In this document: positions 1 through 9,164 of the stretch, piece by piece | How positions within the stretch are numbered: the stretch's first letter is position 1 | Layout: the number at the start of each line of letters is the position of its first letter | NCBI RefSeq assembly: GCF_001317355.1 | Contig: NZ_LKET01000041.1 | Coordinates: 1-64,000 of the forward strand | Origin: Oxobacter pfennigii | GTDB taxonomy: Bacteria > Bacillota > Clostridia > Clostridiales > Oxobacteraceae | Reading direction: 5' to 3' | Length of the DNA stretch: 64,000 nt | The notes under the pieces: generated by a model | Told to the model about the DNA's origin: nothing | Database searches by the model: none | Seen by the model: the letters and a program-made list of their open reading frames with translations, nothing else | Translations under genes and position numbers: made by a program

Positions 1-127
1 TATTCCCAGTACAAATTGAGAAATTTCCTAATTTAATTTTGTACGTCTATTTTAATTTGATAAAAGTGGACCTTTACTTCCGATTACAATGTGAGAAAAA
101 CTTCCTAGTTTATTTTGAAAATTGACA

Positions 128-195
128 ATTAATCAAACAAGGTATTTTACTTCCATACTGAAATGCTTTTATTGAAAGAATTTATGTATTTTTTG
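128..195 (-). pseudogene. Decayed duplicate of the 3' end of the AraC gene at 3724-4641
   Basis: About 65 bases here match 3717-3788, the last codons of the second AraC-type regulator, including the shared stretch TTATTGAAAGAATTTATGTA. One base is missing relative to the intact gene (AAATGC-TTTT against AAATGCCTTTT) and the similarity ends at about 195, so it cannot encode a working C-terminus. It lies just beyond the first AraC gene and forms a direct repeat with the intact copy, bracketing a 3.5-kb segment. Bases 1-127 are AT-rich and show nothing else I can name. Confidence 0.75.
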
Positions 196-231
196 ACATT
201 CCTGTTGAAGGAAGTTAAGATGCTGCGATTA

Positions 232-1488
232 TTATAAACCCCTGTATTTTTCCTGAAATTGCTGGGGTGTGGCTCCCTCGTATTTCTTGAAAATTTTACT
301 GAAATAATTCGGATCATTTATGCCGACATACTTTGAAATTTCATATATTTTCAAATTTGTTTCCATCAATAATTTTCTTGATTTTTCTATTCTGAATTTT
401 GTTAAATACTGGGGTATACTCATTCCCATTTCTTTATTGAATATTTCGCTTATATATGTCGGAACTACTTTTACGTGCTCTGCTATATCGGTCAAAGTTA
501 TATTTTTATCATAATTTCCTTTAATATATCTGATAGCTTCCTGAGATATATGTCCGATTCCTTTTCCCTTCTTAACTGCCTCTTTAACGCATAATTGCAA
601 AATATCATCCATGGAAAAATACATATCTTCAATATTGGCGTATGCGCTCAATTTAAACTTGCTTTCGATTTCATCGTCCAGATTCAGGTCAAAGGATGTA
701 TTGAACCGGAATACCTGGCCCTTAAGCTCTGTTAAGACATCCGAACAAAGGGATAAATCATAACTGTATTTCAATTGGTTTAAAAACATATCCTGCAATA
801 AATCCCGGCAAATTTTTAATTGTCCCATTGAGCCGGAATCAATTAATTCATCCAGCAGCTGTTTAATCCGGGAATATGTAACCTTCCTTTTTAATTTCAA
901 TAATTTTTCATCTGTCATAACTATGGACTTATCATGAAAAAAAGCCAGCTTTCCAAGTTCCTGCAGCCTCATAAAAGAAGGAGTGAGCTGATTGTAATCT
1001 TCCAGTAAAGGCGAAATAGTTGTGAAATTAAAATATTTTTTATCTCCGTTGAATATTTGATTTTCATAAATATGCTGAATCAATTCGTTTATATGCTCCG
1101 CACATTTCTCAACCTCGCAGGCCAGGTGATTTCTCCGGTTAAACAGTATGCACATTTGCTTTGTATTAAAGTAATAATACATAAATATTTCATGATTAAA
1201 GCCATTATCATCCATGTATCGAGAAACAGCTTCCTCAGCCACGGCAAAAATTTTCAGATAGTCCGCGGCTTCAATATGATATATGCCGTTATACACCTCT
1301 TTCTTGATACCGGTCAGCAGCACGTAATAATCCGTAAATTCAACGTTGAGCCGTTCATTGATATCGGTTAATAGTTGTTTTGCATAGTCTTCCTTCTGTC
1401 CGGTAACAATCTCGTTTAAAAAAATTTTACGGGCTAGTGAAGATATGTTAACTACTGAATTTCCATTTTGTTCAACATTGGATTTCAT
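232..1488 (-). CDS. AraC-family transcriptional regulator with a large N-terminal domain
   Basis: A 418-aa cytoplasmic DNA-binding protein. The last ~100 residues form the AraC/XylS double helix-turn-helix: LTDIAEHVKVVPTYIS is the first HTH and IYEISKYVGINDPNYFSKIF the second, ending in the usual GATPQQFQEKYR. The N-terminal ~310 residues have no domain I can name and resemble the long sensor parts of YesN-like regulators. I start at the ATG at 1488 because AAGGAGG lies 7 nt upstream; a TTG one codon earlier is less likely. It lies beside the exported flavoprotein gene on the same strand, separated by a strong terminator, so it has its own promoter. A role in controlling the neighbouring reductase or URO-D operon is inferred from position only. 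Confidence 0.88.
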   Translation of the reverse strand: MKSNVEQNGNSVVNISSLARKIFLNEIVTGQKEDYAKQLLTDINERLNVEFTDYYVLLTGIKKEVYNGIYHIEAADYLKIFAVAEEAVSRYMDDNGFNHEIFMYYYFNTKQMCILFNRRNHLACEVEKCAEHINELIQHIYENQIFNGDKKYFNFTTISPLLEDYNQLTPSFMRLQELGKLAFFHDKSIVMTDEKLLKLKRKVTYSRIKQLLDELIDSGSMGQLKICRDLLQDMFLNQLKYSYDLSLCSDVLTELKGQVFRFNTSFDLNLDDEIESKFKLSAYANIEDMYFSMDDILQLCVKEAVKKGKGIGHISQEAIRYIKGNYDKNITLTDIAEHVKVVPTYISEIFNKEMGMSIPQYLTKFRIEKSRKLLMETNLKIYEISKYVGINDPNYFSKIFKKYEGATPQQFQEKYRGL

Positions 1489-1530
1489 CAAAACGCCTCC
1501 TTGTGAATATTATAACATGATGGCTGAAAT

Positions 1531-1569
1531 GATCAAAAAACCCATAGGTTAACTCTGGGTTTTTTGATC
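1531..1569. terminator. Strong bidirectional terminator
   Basis: The inverted repeat GATCAAAAAACCCA / TGGGTTTTTTGATC has perfect 14-bp arms around an 11-nt loop, with A and T tracts on both sides. It lies directly downstream of the flavoprotein gene (minus strand) and upstream of the AraC start, so it should end the flavoprotein transcript. Confidence 0.85.
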
Positions 1570-1631
1570 GTTTAAAAAGATGAATATTCTATATCATAAT
1601 ATTTTTGCCGGCAAATACCAATGCTTTATTG

Positions 1632-3524
1632 CTATTTTACTTTTGCCAGGGCGTCCTTGACTGCTTCAGTTATGGCTCTGCTGGTCACAGTTGCACCGGC
1701 TACAATATCCACATCGGCAGACTGAGCTTTTACAATAGCTGAAGGTATATTTGCAATAGCTTTATCCGACACATTGGGTGTTTCGTTATGCTTTAGAATT
1801 TCAACTGAAAGGATCTTTTTGCCGTCCATTGCAACCTTTACGGTTAATTCTCCTCCCATACCTATACCTTTGCCTGTATATTCATTTTCCTTCAATTCAA
1901 TCTTATCTTCAGCACCTATATCTGATTTAATGGTATTTTCCACAACTGTTTTTGGAGTGCCGTCCTTGGCCTTGGCTGCATTTTCCCCTGAAGTCCTGCC
2001 GGAGAATATGCACTCTGCCAGGTTTCCTCCGCCGTTGTATACATCTGTATAATAAGAGCCAAGTTCACCTGCACTGTATAAATGAGGAATGGGCTTCCCG
2101 TCCAAGTCGAGGACCTCGCCGTTCTCATTGCGTACAGGTCCGCCCTGGGTGTTGGTGAAAGTAGGCACAAGCTTCATAGCATAATAGGGGCCGCTGCTTG
2201 AAATGGCCTTCAGATTTTCAGCGTCGCGGTTAAACTGAGGGTCCTTCTTATCCTTGCAATATGCGTTATACTCCTTGACCTGGTTTGCCAGCCCTTCGGC
2301 ATTAATACCAACTTTTCCGGCAAGCTCCTCAATGGTATCGGCTTTAACTATCCAGCCCTTTGCAATTTCCTCGGAGCTGTCCTTGCTCCAGGTTGTATAT
2401 ATGGGCCCTGCCAGGCGGGCTGTTTCGTCGAATATCGCATAAGCAGGCGACGGTATCTGCAATGAAACCCATGTGCCGCTGTTGTTTATATGCCCATGCC
2501 TTGGGAAAAATGCTTCGTTCATGAAACGGGTGCCGTCGGAGCCGGTAAAAATTGTGCTTCTTTTATTGAACCCGTTAGCATGTCCGTCATATTGTATGCT
2601 GTAGCCAAATGAAGTAACGCTGTCAGGATCTTTAAAATTCAAGTCAGGTCCGGACAAAGTGCTCATATGCCATAAATCAGCTCCTGCCTTCATTGCCATT
2701 ACAATTCCGTCACCGGTATTATAGTGGGCGCCTTTGGAAAAGGCTTCAGGCATCTGTGTGTAATTTTCCACCATGGTTTCGTTGTTTTCAAATCCGCCCG
2801 TTGCAAGCACTACTCCGTTTTGTGCGCGGACATTCAATATTTTCCCGTCCTTTTCAACCTTAACGCCAAGAACTATTTTGCTGCCGGGATCCTGAATAAG
2901 TTCCTTGCCGGGAGCTTCAAACCATACATCTATGCTGTCCTTCCGGTCTGTTACGTTTTTGCGTAAGAGCTGCCATAACCTGCCGGTAAAAATCTCCTGC
3001 TCATCGATTACAATAGCGCTGATACCATCCGCTCCTGGAGCTTCGGGATATTCTATCAGAGGGAATTCAACGATTTTTTTTGCGCCGTGGGCTGTAAGCC
3101 AATCCCTTACAGCCATGCTGCCATCCACAATTGTTTCAATAATTTTATCGCTTTGATTATCATAACCGCCGCGGAGGGCCTTAAAATATGTTATTGCTTT
3201 ATCTCTGTCCTTTGGCGCCATCACAATCTGTGCCGCATACCGGGTATTTCCTCCTTCCTGGCCTTCAGGCGCTTTTTCAACCAGCAACACCCTGGCCCCT
3301 TTTTCAGCCGCAGCAACGCTTGCTACGGCGCCGGCTCCGCCAAACCCTACAACTACTACGTCATATGCGGCATCCCATTTTATAGTATCCGCATAGGTTT
3401 TCTCCTGCCCTGCACCTTCACCAGCTTCACCGGGCTTATCCCCTTGCTGCTGTGTGCAGGATGAAAAAGATAACATCATTATTGTAATCAGAAGTAATGA
3501 AATCCAAGATTTAAATTTTTTCAT
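1632..3524 (-). CDS. Exported FAD-dependent fumarate reductase-like lipoprotein with FMN-binding domain
   Basis: A 630-aa predicted extracellular reductase. Residues 1-23 are a lipoprotein signal with lipobox LSFSSC. Residues ~50-500 are an FAD_binding_2 domain: the dinucleotide motif VVGFGGAGAVASVAAAEKG near the start and SAGELGSYYTDVYNGGGNL near the end, as in flavocytochrome c fumarate and urocanate reductases. The last ~80 residues are an FMN_bind domain with the flavinylation motif AGATVTS, whose Thr is normally linked to FMN by ApbE. There is no haem domain, so electrons probably arrive through membrane-bound flavoproteins. It reduces an unsaturated organic acid by family logic; the substrate is unknown. 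The start ATG follows GGGGAGGATAAACT. The DcuC carrier and URO-D genes nearby suggest a shared anaerobic pathway. Confidence 0.88.
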   Translation of the reverse strand: MKKFKSWISLLLITIMMLSFSSCTQQQGDKPGEAGEGAGQEKTYADTIKWDAAYDVVVVGFGGAGAVASVAAAEKGARVLLVEKAPEGQEGGNTRYAAQIVMAPKDRDKAITYFKALRGGYDNQSDKIIETIVDGSMAVRDWLTAHGAKKIVEFPLIEYPEAPGADGISAIVIDEQEIFTGRLWQLLRKNVTDRKDSIDVWFEAPGKELIQDPGSKIVLGVKVEKDGKILNVRAQNGVVLATGGFENNETMVENYTQMPEAFSKGAHYNTGDGIVMAMKAGADLWHMSTLSGPDLNFKDPDSVTSFGYSIQYDGHANGFNKRSTIFTGSDGTRFMNEAFFPRHGHINNSGTWVSLQIPSPAYAIFDETARLAGPIYTTWSKDSSEEIAKGWIVKADTIEELAGKVGINAEGLANQVKEYNAYCKDKKDPQFNRDAENLKAISSSGPYYAMKLVPTFTNTQGGPVRNENGEVLDLDGKPIPHLYSAGELGSYYTDVYNGGGNLAECIFSGRTSGENAAKAKDGTPKTVVENTIKSDIGAEDKIELKENEYTGKGIGMGGELTVKVAMDGKKILSVEILKHNETPNVSDKAIANIPSAIVKAQSADVDIVAGATVTSRAITEAVKDALAKVK

Positions 3525-3706
3525 AGTTTATCCTCCCCATAAAATAAGTTAGTGTAAAATGAATTATATTATCCGGAATAAATTAATTCCCGTCGTTATG
3601 TTAATTTTATAACGATATGTAAATTCATGGTAGAGTAAAAACTTAGACTTATAAGGAAAAAATTAGGTTTGTTCGACCTGCTTGCCTTAATTTTCCCAAT
3701 AAAAAA

Positions 3707-3735
3707 GACCTTGCTTGAATTAATCAAACAAGGTC
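3707..3735 (-). terminator. Terminator overlapping the AraC stop codon
   Basis: On the minus strand GACCTTGTTTGA pairs with TCAAGCAAGGTC (one G-T pair) around a five-base loop and is followed by TTTTTTATT. The stem includes the last codons and stop of the AraC-type gene at 3724-4641. Confidence 0.7.
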
Positions 3736-4641
3736 CTTTACTTCCATGCCAAAATGCCTTTTATTGAAAGAATTTATGTATTTTTTATAATATTTCTTTG
3801 GCGGCAGCCCGTATGCCTTCTTAAAAGCTGCTATAAAATTGGTATAATCCCGGAATCCGCATTTTAAATATACTTCCGTTACTGATACGTTTTCCATTAT
3901 AAGCTGCTTTGCCATGCTAAGCCTCTTTTGAAGTATGTAATTATATAATGTAAATCCCACGCTCTTTTTAAATTCCCGGAGAAGCCAGTACTTGCTGATA
4001 TAAAATTTATCCGCCAGTTTGTCCAGGGATAAATCGCAGCATAAATTCTCATCTATATATTCAATAACCTTATCAATATTCATACTGTATTTTATATCAA
4101 CTTCTATCTCATCATGAATTATATTTTTATAAGCCCGGTTAAGATATATAAGCAATTCAACTATGTATGCATAGCTTAAAATTTCATGTCCGTGAGCCTG
4201 CTCTATACAGGTTTTCTCCAGTTTCAGCACTATATCCATTATAGTTTCCCGCAAATGTGAATTGGGTCTTAACACAACGGTATCAAAGCATTCAAGCAAA
4301 TTTATTCCGTCTTCTTCTATCGTAGAAATAAATCCCGGTTTTATCCATAAAAGAACTCTTTCATAAATAGGTGTGGGTTCAAGCACCATATAGTGTCCTT
4401 TACAGCTTGCTTTAGTAAGGAAAATCTCACCTGCCTTTAAGATGTGCCTTTTGTCATCTACAATGACCGAAACCTCTCCTGCAGTGCAAAATGTTATGGC
4501 GTGATAATAGTTGGTATTAAAACTGCTGCCTTTAAATGCTCTGTCTCTTAGATAAAATAATTCAAATGCCTGTCCAGTCATTTTATGAGTAGCCATCTTC
4601 TGATTTGCATGATAAGACTCGGGGCGCAATGATTTACTCAT
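3724..4641 (-). CDS. AraC-family regulator with cupin-type N-terminal domain
   Basis: A 305-aa regulator. Residues ~30-120 resemble the AraC_binding cupin (HAITFCTAGEVSVIVDDK, then ILKAGEIFLTKASC), which normally holds a small ligand. Residues ~190-290 are the two HTH units: LSLDKLADKFYISKYWLLRE, then VTEVYLKCGFRDYTNFIAAF, ending with the family-typical YGLPPKKYYK. It is transcribed divergently from the URO-D/DcuC operon across 435 bp and is the best candidate for controlling that operon; this is inference from gene order. Its 3' end is duplicated as a remnant at 128-195. Confidence 0.88.
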   Translation of the reverse strand: MSKSLRPESYHANQKMATHKMTGQAFELFYLRDRAFKGSSFNTNYYHAITFCTAGEVSVIVDDKRHILKAGEIFLTKASCKGHYMVLEPTPIYERVLLWIKPGFISTIEEDGINLLECFDTVVLRPNSHLRETIMDIVLKLEKTCIEQAHGHEILSYAYIVELLIYLNRAYKNIIHDEIEVDIKYSMNIDKVIEYIDENLCCDLSLDKLADKFYISKYWLLREFKKSVGFTLYNYILQKRLSMAKQLIMENVSVTEVYLKCGFRDYTNFIAAFKKAYGLPPKKYYKKYINSFNKRHFGMEVKDLV

Positions 4642-5076
4642 AACTTAATCATCCTTTCATAGCATTCAAAACATTAATAGAACAACATCATTTTATTAAC
4701 TTATATATTCTATTTTTTATAAGGCCAAAGAATTCACAGTTTTTTTAAAACTCCATTATGTCTCAGATATGTCTCATAAATGCTTAATTAAGACGTCAAT
4801 ATAATAACAAATATTATATTTTATTACAATATTGTAGCAACATTTCCAATAAATAGTGCAATATTTACTAAGTAACAAAGTTTAAATGACTGTATGATAT
4901 ATTTATAAAACCATTATATGTTAACCTTTCAGTAAAGTGAGGTGGCTGAGTTTTTTTATAAATTTGACAAAAAATTAATAAATGCCTTTACCACCAATGC
5001 GGCAGAAGGCGTAAAGATATGCCGGGGATGGGTTTAAAACAAGAAACTTGTGTTTCAGCAAATTAGGAGGGGTAAT
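4642..5076. other. Divergent promoter region between AraC regulator and URO-D operon
   Basis: 435 bp, very AT-rich. It must hold the promoters of both divergent units. I see no convincing -35/-10 pair: TTGACA at 4964 lacks a partner at the right distance. I looked for cobalamin-riboswitch landmarks because of the methyltransferase-like genes and found none. A ribosome binding site AGGAGGGG lies at about 5066. Confidence 0.5.
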
Positions 5077-6222
5077 ATGAATGAAGAAGTAAAAAAGAAA
5101 TATGACCAGAGAATCAAGGATTATCTTGATACGGTAAATTTAAGGGAACCGGAACACGTTTTGGTCAGCGGCGGCATAGGAAATGCCCAAATCGGATTAT
5201 ACGGCATGACCATGCAGGAAGTTTTGGACGATCCCGAAAGATATGCGAAAACCTGTTCAAAGCTCTATGAGGATTTTGCAGTGGACTTTTTAAGCGGCGG
5301 CGCCTTAAATCCGCTGGAAGCAATATGGGCTTTAGGGAGGGACACATATTTCATAAGCAGGGACGGAATAACGGTACAGCATAAAGAGAGCGTACCCATG
5401 CTTGAAGATGAATATCCGCAGCTAATCGAAGACCCAATGAATTTTATAGTAGATACATTATTCCCGAGGAAATTCCCATTATTAACTGAAGGTTATCCCA
5501 AAAGCTATGAAGTATTGAAAAATGCTGCAAAAGCTTATCAAAAGTTCTTTGCGGCCAGCAGAATATATTCACAATATTGCATAGAAAATTACGGAGTCAT
5601 ATCACCTGTAGGAGCCAAATCCTATCCTCCCTTCGATGTCATATTTGACCGCCTGAGGGGATTTAAAGGAACGACAACGGACCTTCGCCGGCAAGCCGAA
5701 AATATGGGCAAGGCATGCGAAGCAATGCTCCCCATATATATGAAGCCTCTTGAAAACTTGACAGACAAGCTGCCCTTTGCAGGAACTACAATTCATTGTC
5801 CCACATATCTCCGCACATCAGACTTCGAAAAATACTTCTGGCCGACATACAAGAAAATGCTTCTTTTCGCACATGAAAAAGGCTCCAAAACATCAATAAC
5901 CGGTGAAGGGGATATGTCAAGATTCTATGACCTTCTTTTAGACCTTCCGAAAGCAAGCGTAATCCTGAAACTGGAAAAAGACGACATCTTTTATGCAAAG
6001 AAAAAAATCGGAAACCATGTTGCAATAATAGGAAACTTCCCCAGCAGCTACATTAAATACAAATCCAAGCAGGAATGCCTGGACATGGCAAAACGCATAA
6101 TGGATGAATGCGCCCCTGGCGGCGGCTTTATATTCGGAATAGATTTGCCTGCATTGTCTGTTTCCGATGTAAACGCAGAAAATATGCAAGCAATATTCCA
6201 GTTTGTTCACGATTATAAATAG
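5077..6222 (+). CDS. Uroporphyrinogen decarboxylase (URO-D)-family protein
   Basis: A 381-aa soluble protein of the URO-D superfamily, which includes haem-pathway decarboxylase and corrinoid/coenzyme M methyltransferases (MtaA, CmuA). A catabolic methyl-transfer or related role is more likely than haem synthesis because no other haem genes are near. Visible elements are FAGTTIHCPTYLRTSDFEKY, then HEKGSKTSITGEGD where MtaA-like proteins have the metal-ligand region, and the C-terminal GGGFIFGIDL. The usual C-terminal zinc Cys is not visible here, unlike the two other URO-D proteins of the window. Start chosen at 5077, behind AGGAGGGGTAAT; an upstream in-frame ATG lacks a ribosome binding site. 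First gene of a four-ORF operon. Confidence 0.82.
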   Translation: MNEEVKKKYDQRIKDYLDTVNLREPEHVLVSGGIGNAQIGLYGMTMQEVLDDPERYAKTCSKLYEDFAVDFLSGGALNPLEAIWALGRDTYFISRDGITVQHKESVPMLEDEYPQLIEDPMNFIVDTLFPRKFPLLTEGYPKSYEVLKNAAKAYQKFFAASRIYSQYCIENYGVISPVGAKSYPPFDVIFDRLRGFKGTTTDLRRQAENMGKACEAMLPIYMKPLENLTDKLPFAGTTIHCPTYLRTSDFEKYFWPTYKKMLLFAHEKGSKTSITGEGDMSRFYDLLLDLPKASVILKLEKDDIFYAKKKIGNHVAIIGNFPSSYIKYKSKQECLDMAKRIMDECAPGGGFIFGIDLPALSVSDVNAENMQAIFQFVHDYK

Positions 6223-6234
6223 GAGGGGATTTGT

Positions 6235-6354
6235 ATGGAAAAGAAAATCAGCGAATTATTAAAGGAATTGGAAAAGGATGAAACTTTCATAGCTGACGAG
6301 GCAGCCCGCAAAGCATTTGTATTTTCGCTTATATTGATGATGATTGAAGCTTAA
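6235..6354 (+). CDS. 39-aa hypothetical protein between two URO-D genes
   Basis: A short ORF with a strong AGGAGGGG seven nt before its ATG, lying 12 nt behind the first URO-D gene and 18 nt before the second. The first half is charged (MEKKISELLKELEKDE) and likely helical; the second half ends in the hydrophobic FVFSLILMMIEA. No family is recognised. Its ribosome binding site and tight placement argue that it is translated; it may be a small partner subunit. Confidence 0.6.
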   Translation: MEKKISELLKELEKDETFIADEAARKAFVFSLILMMIEA

Positions 6355-6372
6355 AATATTGGGGGTTTTAAA

Positions 6373-7368
6373 ATGAGTAATATTTCAGATAGAGAAAATA
6401 TGCTCCTGGTTCTTGACGGCGATCAGCCTGCATGGGTTCCCAACTATTCAAGGGAAATAGCCAATATAGGCATCCCATTGTTCAGAAGAACAAAGGATAC
6501 GGTGACAGGTTACAACATTGACTTTTTCGGTGTGGAGTTCACCTCCACCGTTGACGGACCTATTCCGGCCCATACTAAAAATCTTCAATTCCGCCTTACG
6601 GATATTACAAAATGGCGGGATATTATGCCGAAAGTTGAATACGACACCATTAACTGGGAAGAGCAAAGCCACGATTCTTATGATAAGGCTGCCTGCTTTT
6701 ACGGCAAGCTTGACCATAAGGATAAGGTTTTTAACTTAAGCCTGGGAGGCATTTGGGACGAACTTCATTACATCATGGGATTTGAAGGCGCGCTTTTAGC
6801 ATTGGCTGAAGAACCGGCGGAAACCTATAACTTCCTTATGGCTATAGCAGACATGTATATCGAAGTTCTCCGCCGTCAGTCCAAGTACTTCAGGCCGGAT
6901 TTAGTCACTATAATGGATCATATTTCAAATAAAAAGGATTTGATGATGTCGCCTAAAACCTACAGAGAATTGATAAAACCGGCTCAGAAAAAGGTATTCG
7001 AGGCAGCTATTGAATTAGGCTGCCGTGCCCAGATGCATGTTGACGGATATGTAGAGCCTGTCATACCTGATTATGCTGAAATTGGCGTATCTGTTATACA
7101 GCCTTTCCAAGTTTTCAATGATATTGAGAAAGCCAAGAGAGATTACGGCATTGTATGCATAGGCGGATGGGATGCCTTCGGGCCGGGCAACCAGCAGGAA
7201 GCCGATGAAGAAACAGTCCGTCAATCCGTAAGATTAGCCATAGATACCTATGGGCCTACAGGCAAATATGTATTTTGGTGCAGCGGTGCGACAGACAGAA
7301 ACCCTGAACAACTTTTATGGTTGAATGATGAAGCCGATAAATATGGTCATGCATTCTACCAAAAATAA
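6373..7368 (+). CDS. URO-D-family methyltransferase-like protein
   Basis: A 331-aa URO-D superfamily protein, distinct from the one at 5077. It keeps a candidate metal-binding set: AQMHVDGYVEPVIPDYAEIG (His-x-Asp) and GKYVFWCSGATDRNP with a Cys where MtaA/CmuA-type methyltransferases carry a zinc ligand. It probably handles a methylated or decarboxylated small molecule; the substrate is unknown and no corrinoid protein gene is adjacent. The start ATG follows TTGGGGGTTTTAAA. The DcuC carrier begins 14 nt after its stop, so the genes are one transcript. Confidence 0.82.
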   Translation: MSNISDRENMLLVLDGDQPAWVPNYSREIANIGIPLFRRTKDTVTGYNIDFFGVEFTSTVDGPIPAHTKNLQFRLTDITKWRDIMPKVEYDTINWEEQSHDSYDKAACFYGKLDHKDKVFNLSLGGIWDELHYIMGFEGALLALAEEPAETYNFLMAIADMYIEVLRRQSKYFRPDLVTIMDHISNKKDLMMSPKTYRELIKPAQKKVFEAAIELGCRAQMHVDGYVEPVIPDYAEIGVSVIQPFQVFNDIEKAKRDYGIVCIGGWDAFGPGNQQEADEETVRQSVRLAIDTYGPTGKYVFWCSGATDRNPEQLLWLNDEADKYGHAFYQK

Positions 7369-7382
7369 TAGGAGGCTAACTT

Positions 7383-8768
7383 ATGCTCAATTTGATAATC
7401 ACAATTGTATGTGTTATCACTGCAGTTTACTTAATCAATAAAAAATTGCCAAACGTTGCCGTATTTCTTGCCATGGGCTTACTGGTGGCAGCGGGTATTA
7501 CCATATTTACAGGAAAATCCGTTGCAGCAACCTCCAGCGGCAGTCTGGTACTTGATATATTTGAAGCAGTTAAAGAAACCTTCCTTACGACATTTTCTTC
7601 AACAGGAATGGCCATGGTTCCCATTTTCGGATACTCATCGTATATGAACAAAATCAATGCATCCAATGTTTTGGGCACCATTATTGCAAAGCCTATAGAA
7701 AAATCCAAAAATCCATATTTTGTGGGCGTTTTTATCACCATAATGATTTGCGGTTTAATGAGAATTGCCATAGTTTCCGCCATAGCTATCGTGGCCCTGT
7801 TCAGCACGACCTTGTACCCTGCCTTGATAAAGGCAGGACTCAGCAAGAGAACAGCCATTTCAGCACTGTTACTGGGTACCTGTTTTGACTGGGGTCCCGC
7901 AGACTTTGTTATAGCGCAGTTTTATTCCGGCATTCTCAATTTCCCCATGTCAGAATATTTTACCAGCGTTTCCATAAGGGTTCTTCCCATAGTGCTGGTG
8001 ATAATTGCCGTAGTCAGCGGGCCTATAATGCAGTTTGTCGATAAAAAGCAAGGCTACGTATTCGGAGCAGACAGGGATGTATCGGAAGAAGTGGCAGCAA
8101 CAGGGGATGCAAATGCCAAAACCCTTGAAATGCCTAAATTTTATGCCATATTCCCCATACTTCCGCTGTTGTTCATATTGGCGTTCAGCCCCATATTCTC
8201 TAAATTCACCATTAGCGTTGTGGCTGCTGTTGTCATATCCTTGGTTATAGTCTTTGTGGTTGAATCCATCCGCAGGAAAAAGATATTGGAACCTATAAAC
8301 GATTTCATGGAATGGTCAAAGGGAATGGGAACTGCTTTTGGATCCTTGCTCACAATGGTAATCAGCTCCCAGTTCTTTGCAGGAATGCTAAACAAGCTAA
8401 ACGGCTTTCGGTATCTCATTGATACAGTTTTAGGCGCAGGTATGAACGGTATGCTGCTTTTATTGCTCTTAGGCTTCGTGCTGATGTTTATGTGTTTGAT
8501 GATGGGCGGAGGCGGTGTTGTCGGAATAATGACTGCGCCTGCCCTTACCACTATAGCAAGCTCCATGGGAATTTCCTATTATGCAGCTTCACTCCCGCTG
8601 CAGATAGCAAATGGTCTCCGCTGCTTTAACCTTGGCACCTCAGTTCATCTTCAATACTGTTCAGGCATGATTAACGACAAACCCATTGAACTGTTCAAGC
8701 GTGCCGCCATACCTGCCGCATTAATGTATGTGCTTACATTTATATTTTCCATGATTATTCTTAAATAA
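7383..8768 (+). CDS. dcuC: DcuC-type anaerobic C4-dicarboxylate carrier
   Basis: A 461-aa membrane protein with about 12 hydrophobic segments, the normal length for DcuC. Family-like stretches are GLLVAAGITIFTGKSVAATS, LLGTCFDWGPADFVIAQF and the glycine-rich LMMGGGGVVGIMTAPALTTI. DcuC proteins exchange or export dicarboxylates such as succinate during fumarate respiration. Preceded by AGGAGG. As last gene of the URO-D operon and close to an exported fumarate-reductase-like flavoprotein, it may move the acid acceptor or product. The precise substrate is not shown by sequence. Confidence 0.85.
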   Translation: MLNLIITIVCVITAVYLINKKLPNVAVFLAMGLLVAAGITIFTGKSVAATSSGSLVLDIFEAVKETFLTTFSSTGMAMVPIFGYSSYMNKINASNVLGTIIAKPIEKSKNPYFVGVFITIMICGLMRIAIVSAIAIVALFSTTLYPALIKAGLSKRTAISALLLGTCFDWGPADFVIAQFYSGILNFPMSEYFTSVSIRVLPIVLVIIAVVSGPIMQFVDKKQGYVFGADRDVSEEVAATGDANAKTLEMPKFYAIFPILPLLFILAFSPIFSKFTISVVAAVVISLVIVFVVESIRRKKILEPINDFMEWSKGMGTAFGSLLTMVISSQFFAGMLNKLNGFRYLIDTVLGAGMNGMLLLLLLGFVLMFMCLMMGGGGVVGIMTAPALTTIASSMGISYYAASLPLQIANGLRCFNLGTSVHLQYCSGMINDKPIELFKRAAIPAALMYVLTFIFSMIILK

Positions 8769-8797
8769 TACCTCCATAACTCTTTACCTCATTATAT

Positions 8798-8835
8798 AAC
8801 AAGAAGACGGCTTGGCGGACGTCTTCTTGTTTTTT
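8798..8835 (+). terminator. Terminator of the URO-D/dcuC operon
   Basis: AACAAGAAGACG pairs perfectly with CGTCTTCTTGTT across a 10-nt loop and runs into TTTT, 29 nt after the dcuC stop. Confidence 0.88.
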
Positions 8836-9164
8836 GGAACATTAACCAATACTTAGGGCTATTAGGACTATTAGGCTTGATTTTTGATAATAGCTATTGA
8901 ATTTCTTGTGCGATCCCTATTTGTAATTGCCCTTATCCCCATAGTGCATTCATTGTCTTATGCTGCATGAGCGATAGTTTGTGGGTTTGGCTGATTTGCC
9001 TTATGGCATATCTCAATTTTAAAGGATTTGAAAAAAACTGCTCTGTTTTGAGCAGTTTTGATAAAGCATTTAGACGGTGGAGGTACAGCCACTGCGTAGC
9101 AGTTTAGTGCAATTTATATAATGGGAAGTTGTGGATTGAAAGAGAAATGTTGTTTTCTATAAGT
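8836..9164. other. Noncoding gap with a second hairpin
   Basis: No ORF with start signals. A hairpin AAAACTGCT / AGCAGTTTT at 9034-9059 resembles a terminator readable on both strands and may end the flavodoxin transcript coming from the right. The rest carries nothing I recognise. Confidence 0.5.

Noticed and set aside
4642-5076. Cobalamin riboswitch before the URO-D operon
   Set aside because: Expected conserved boxes were not found in the 435-bp leader.
8836-9164. Insertion-sequence remnant
   Set aside because: No transposase similarity or terminal repeats could be seen; only a hairpin.
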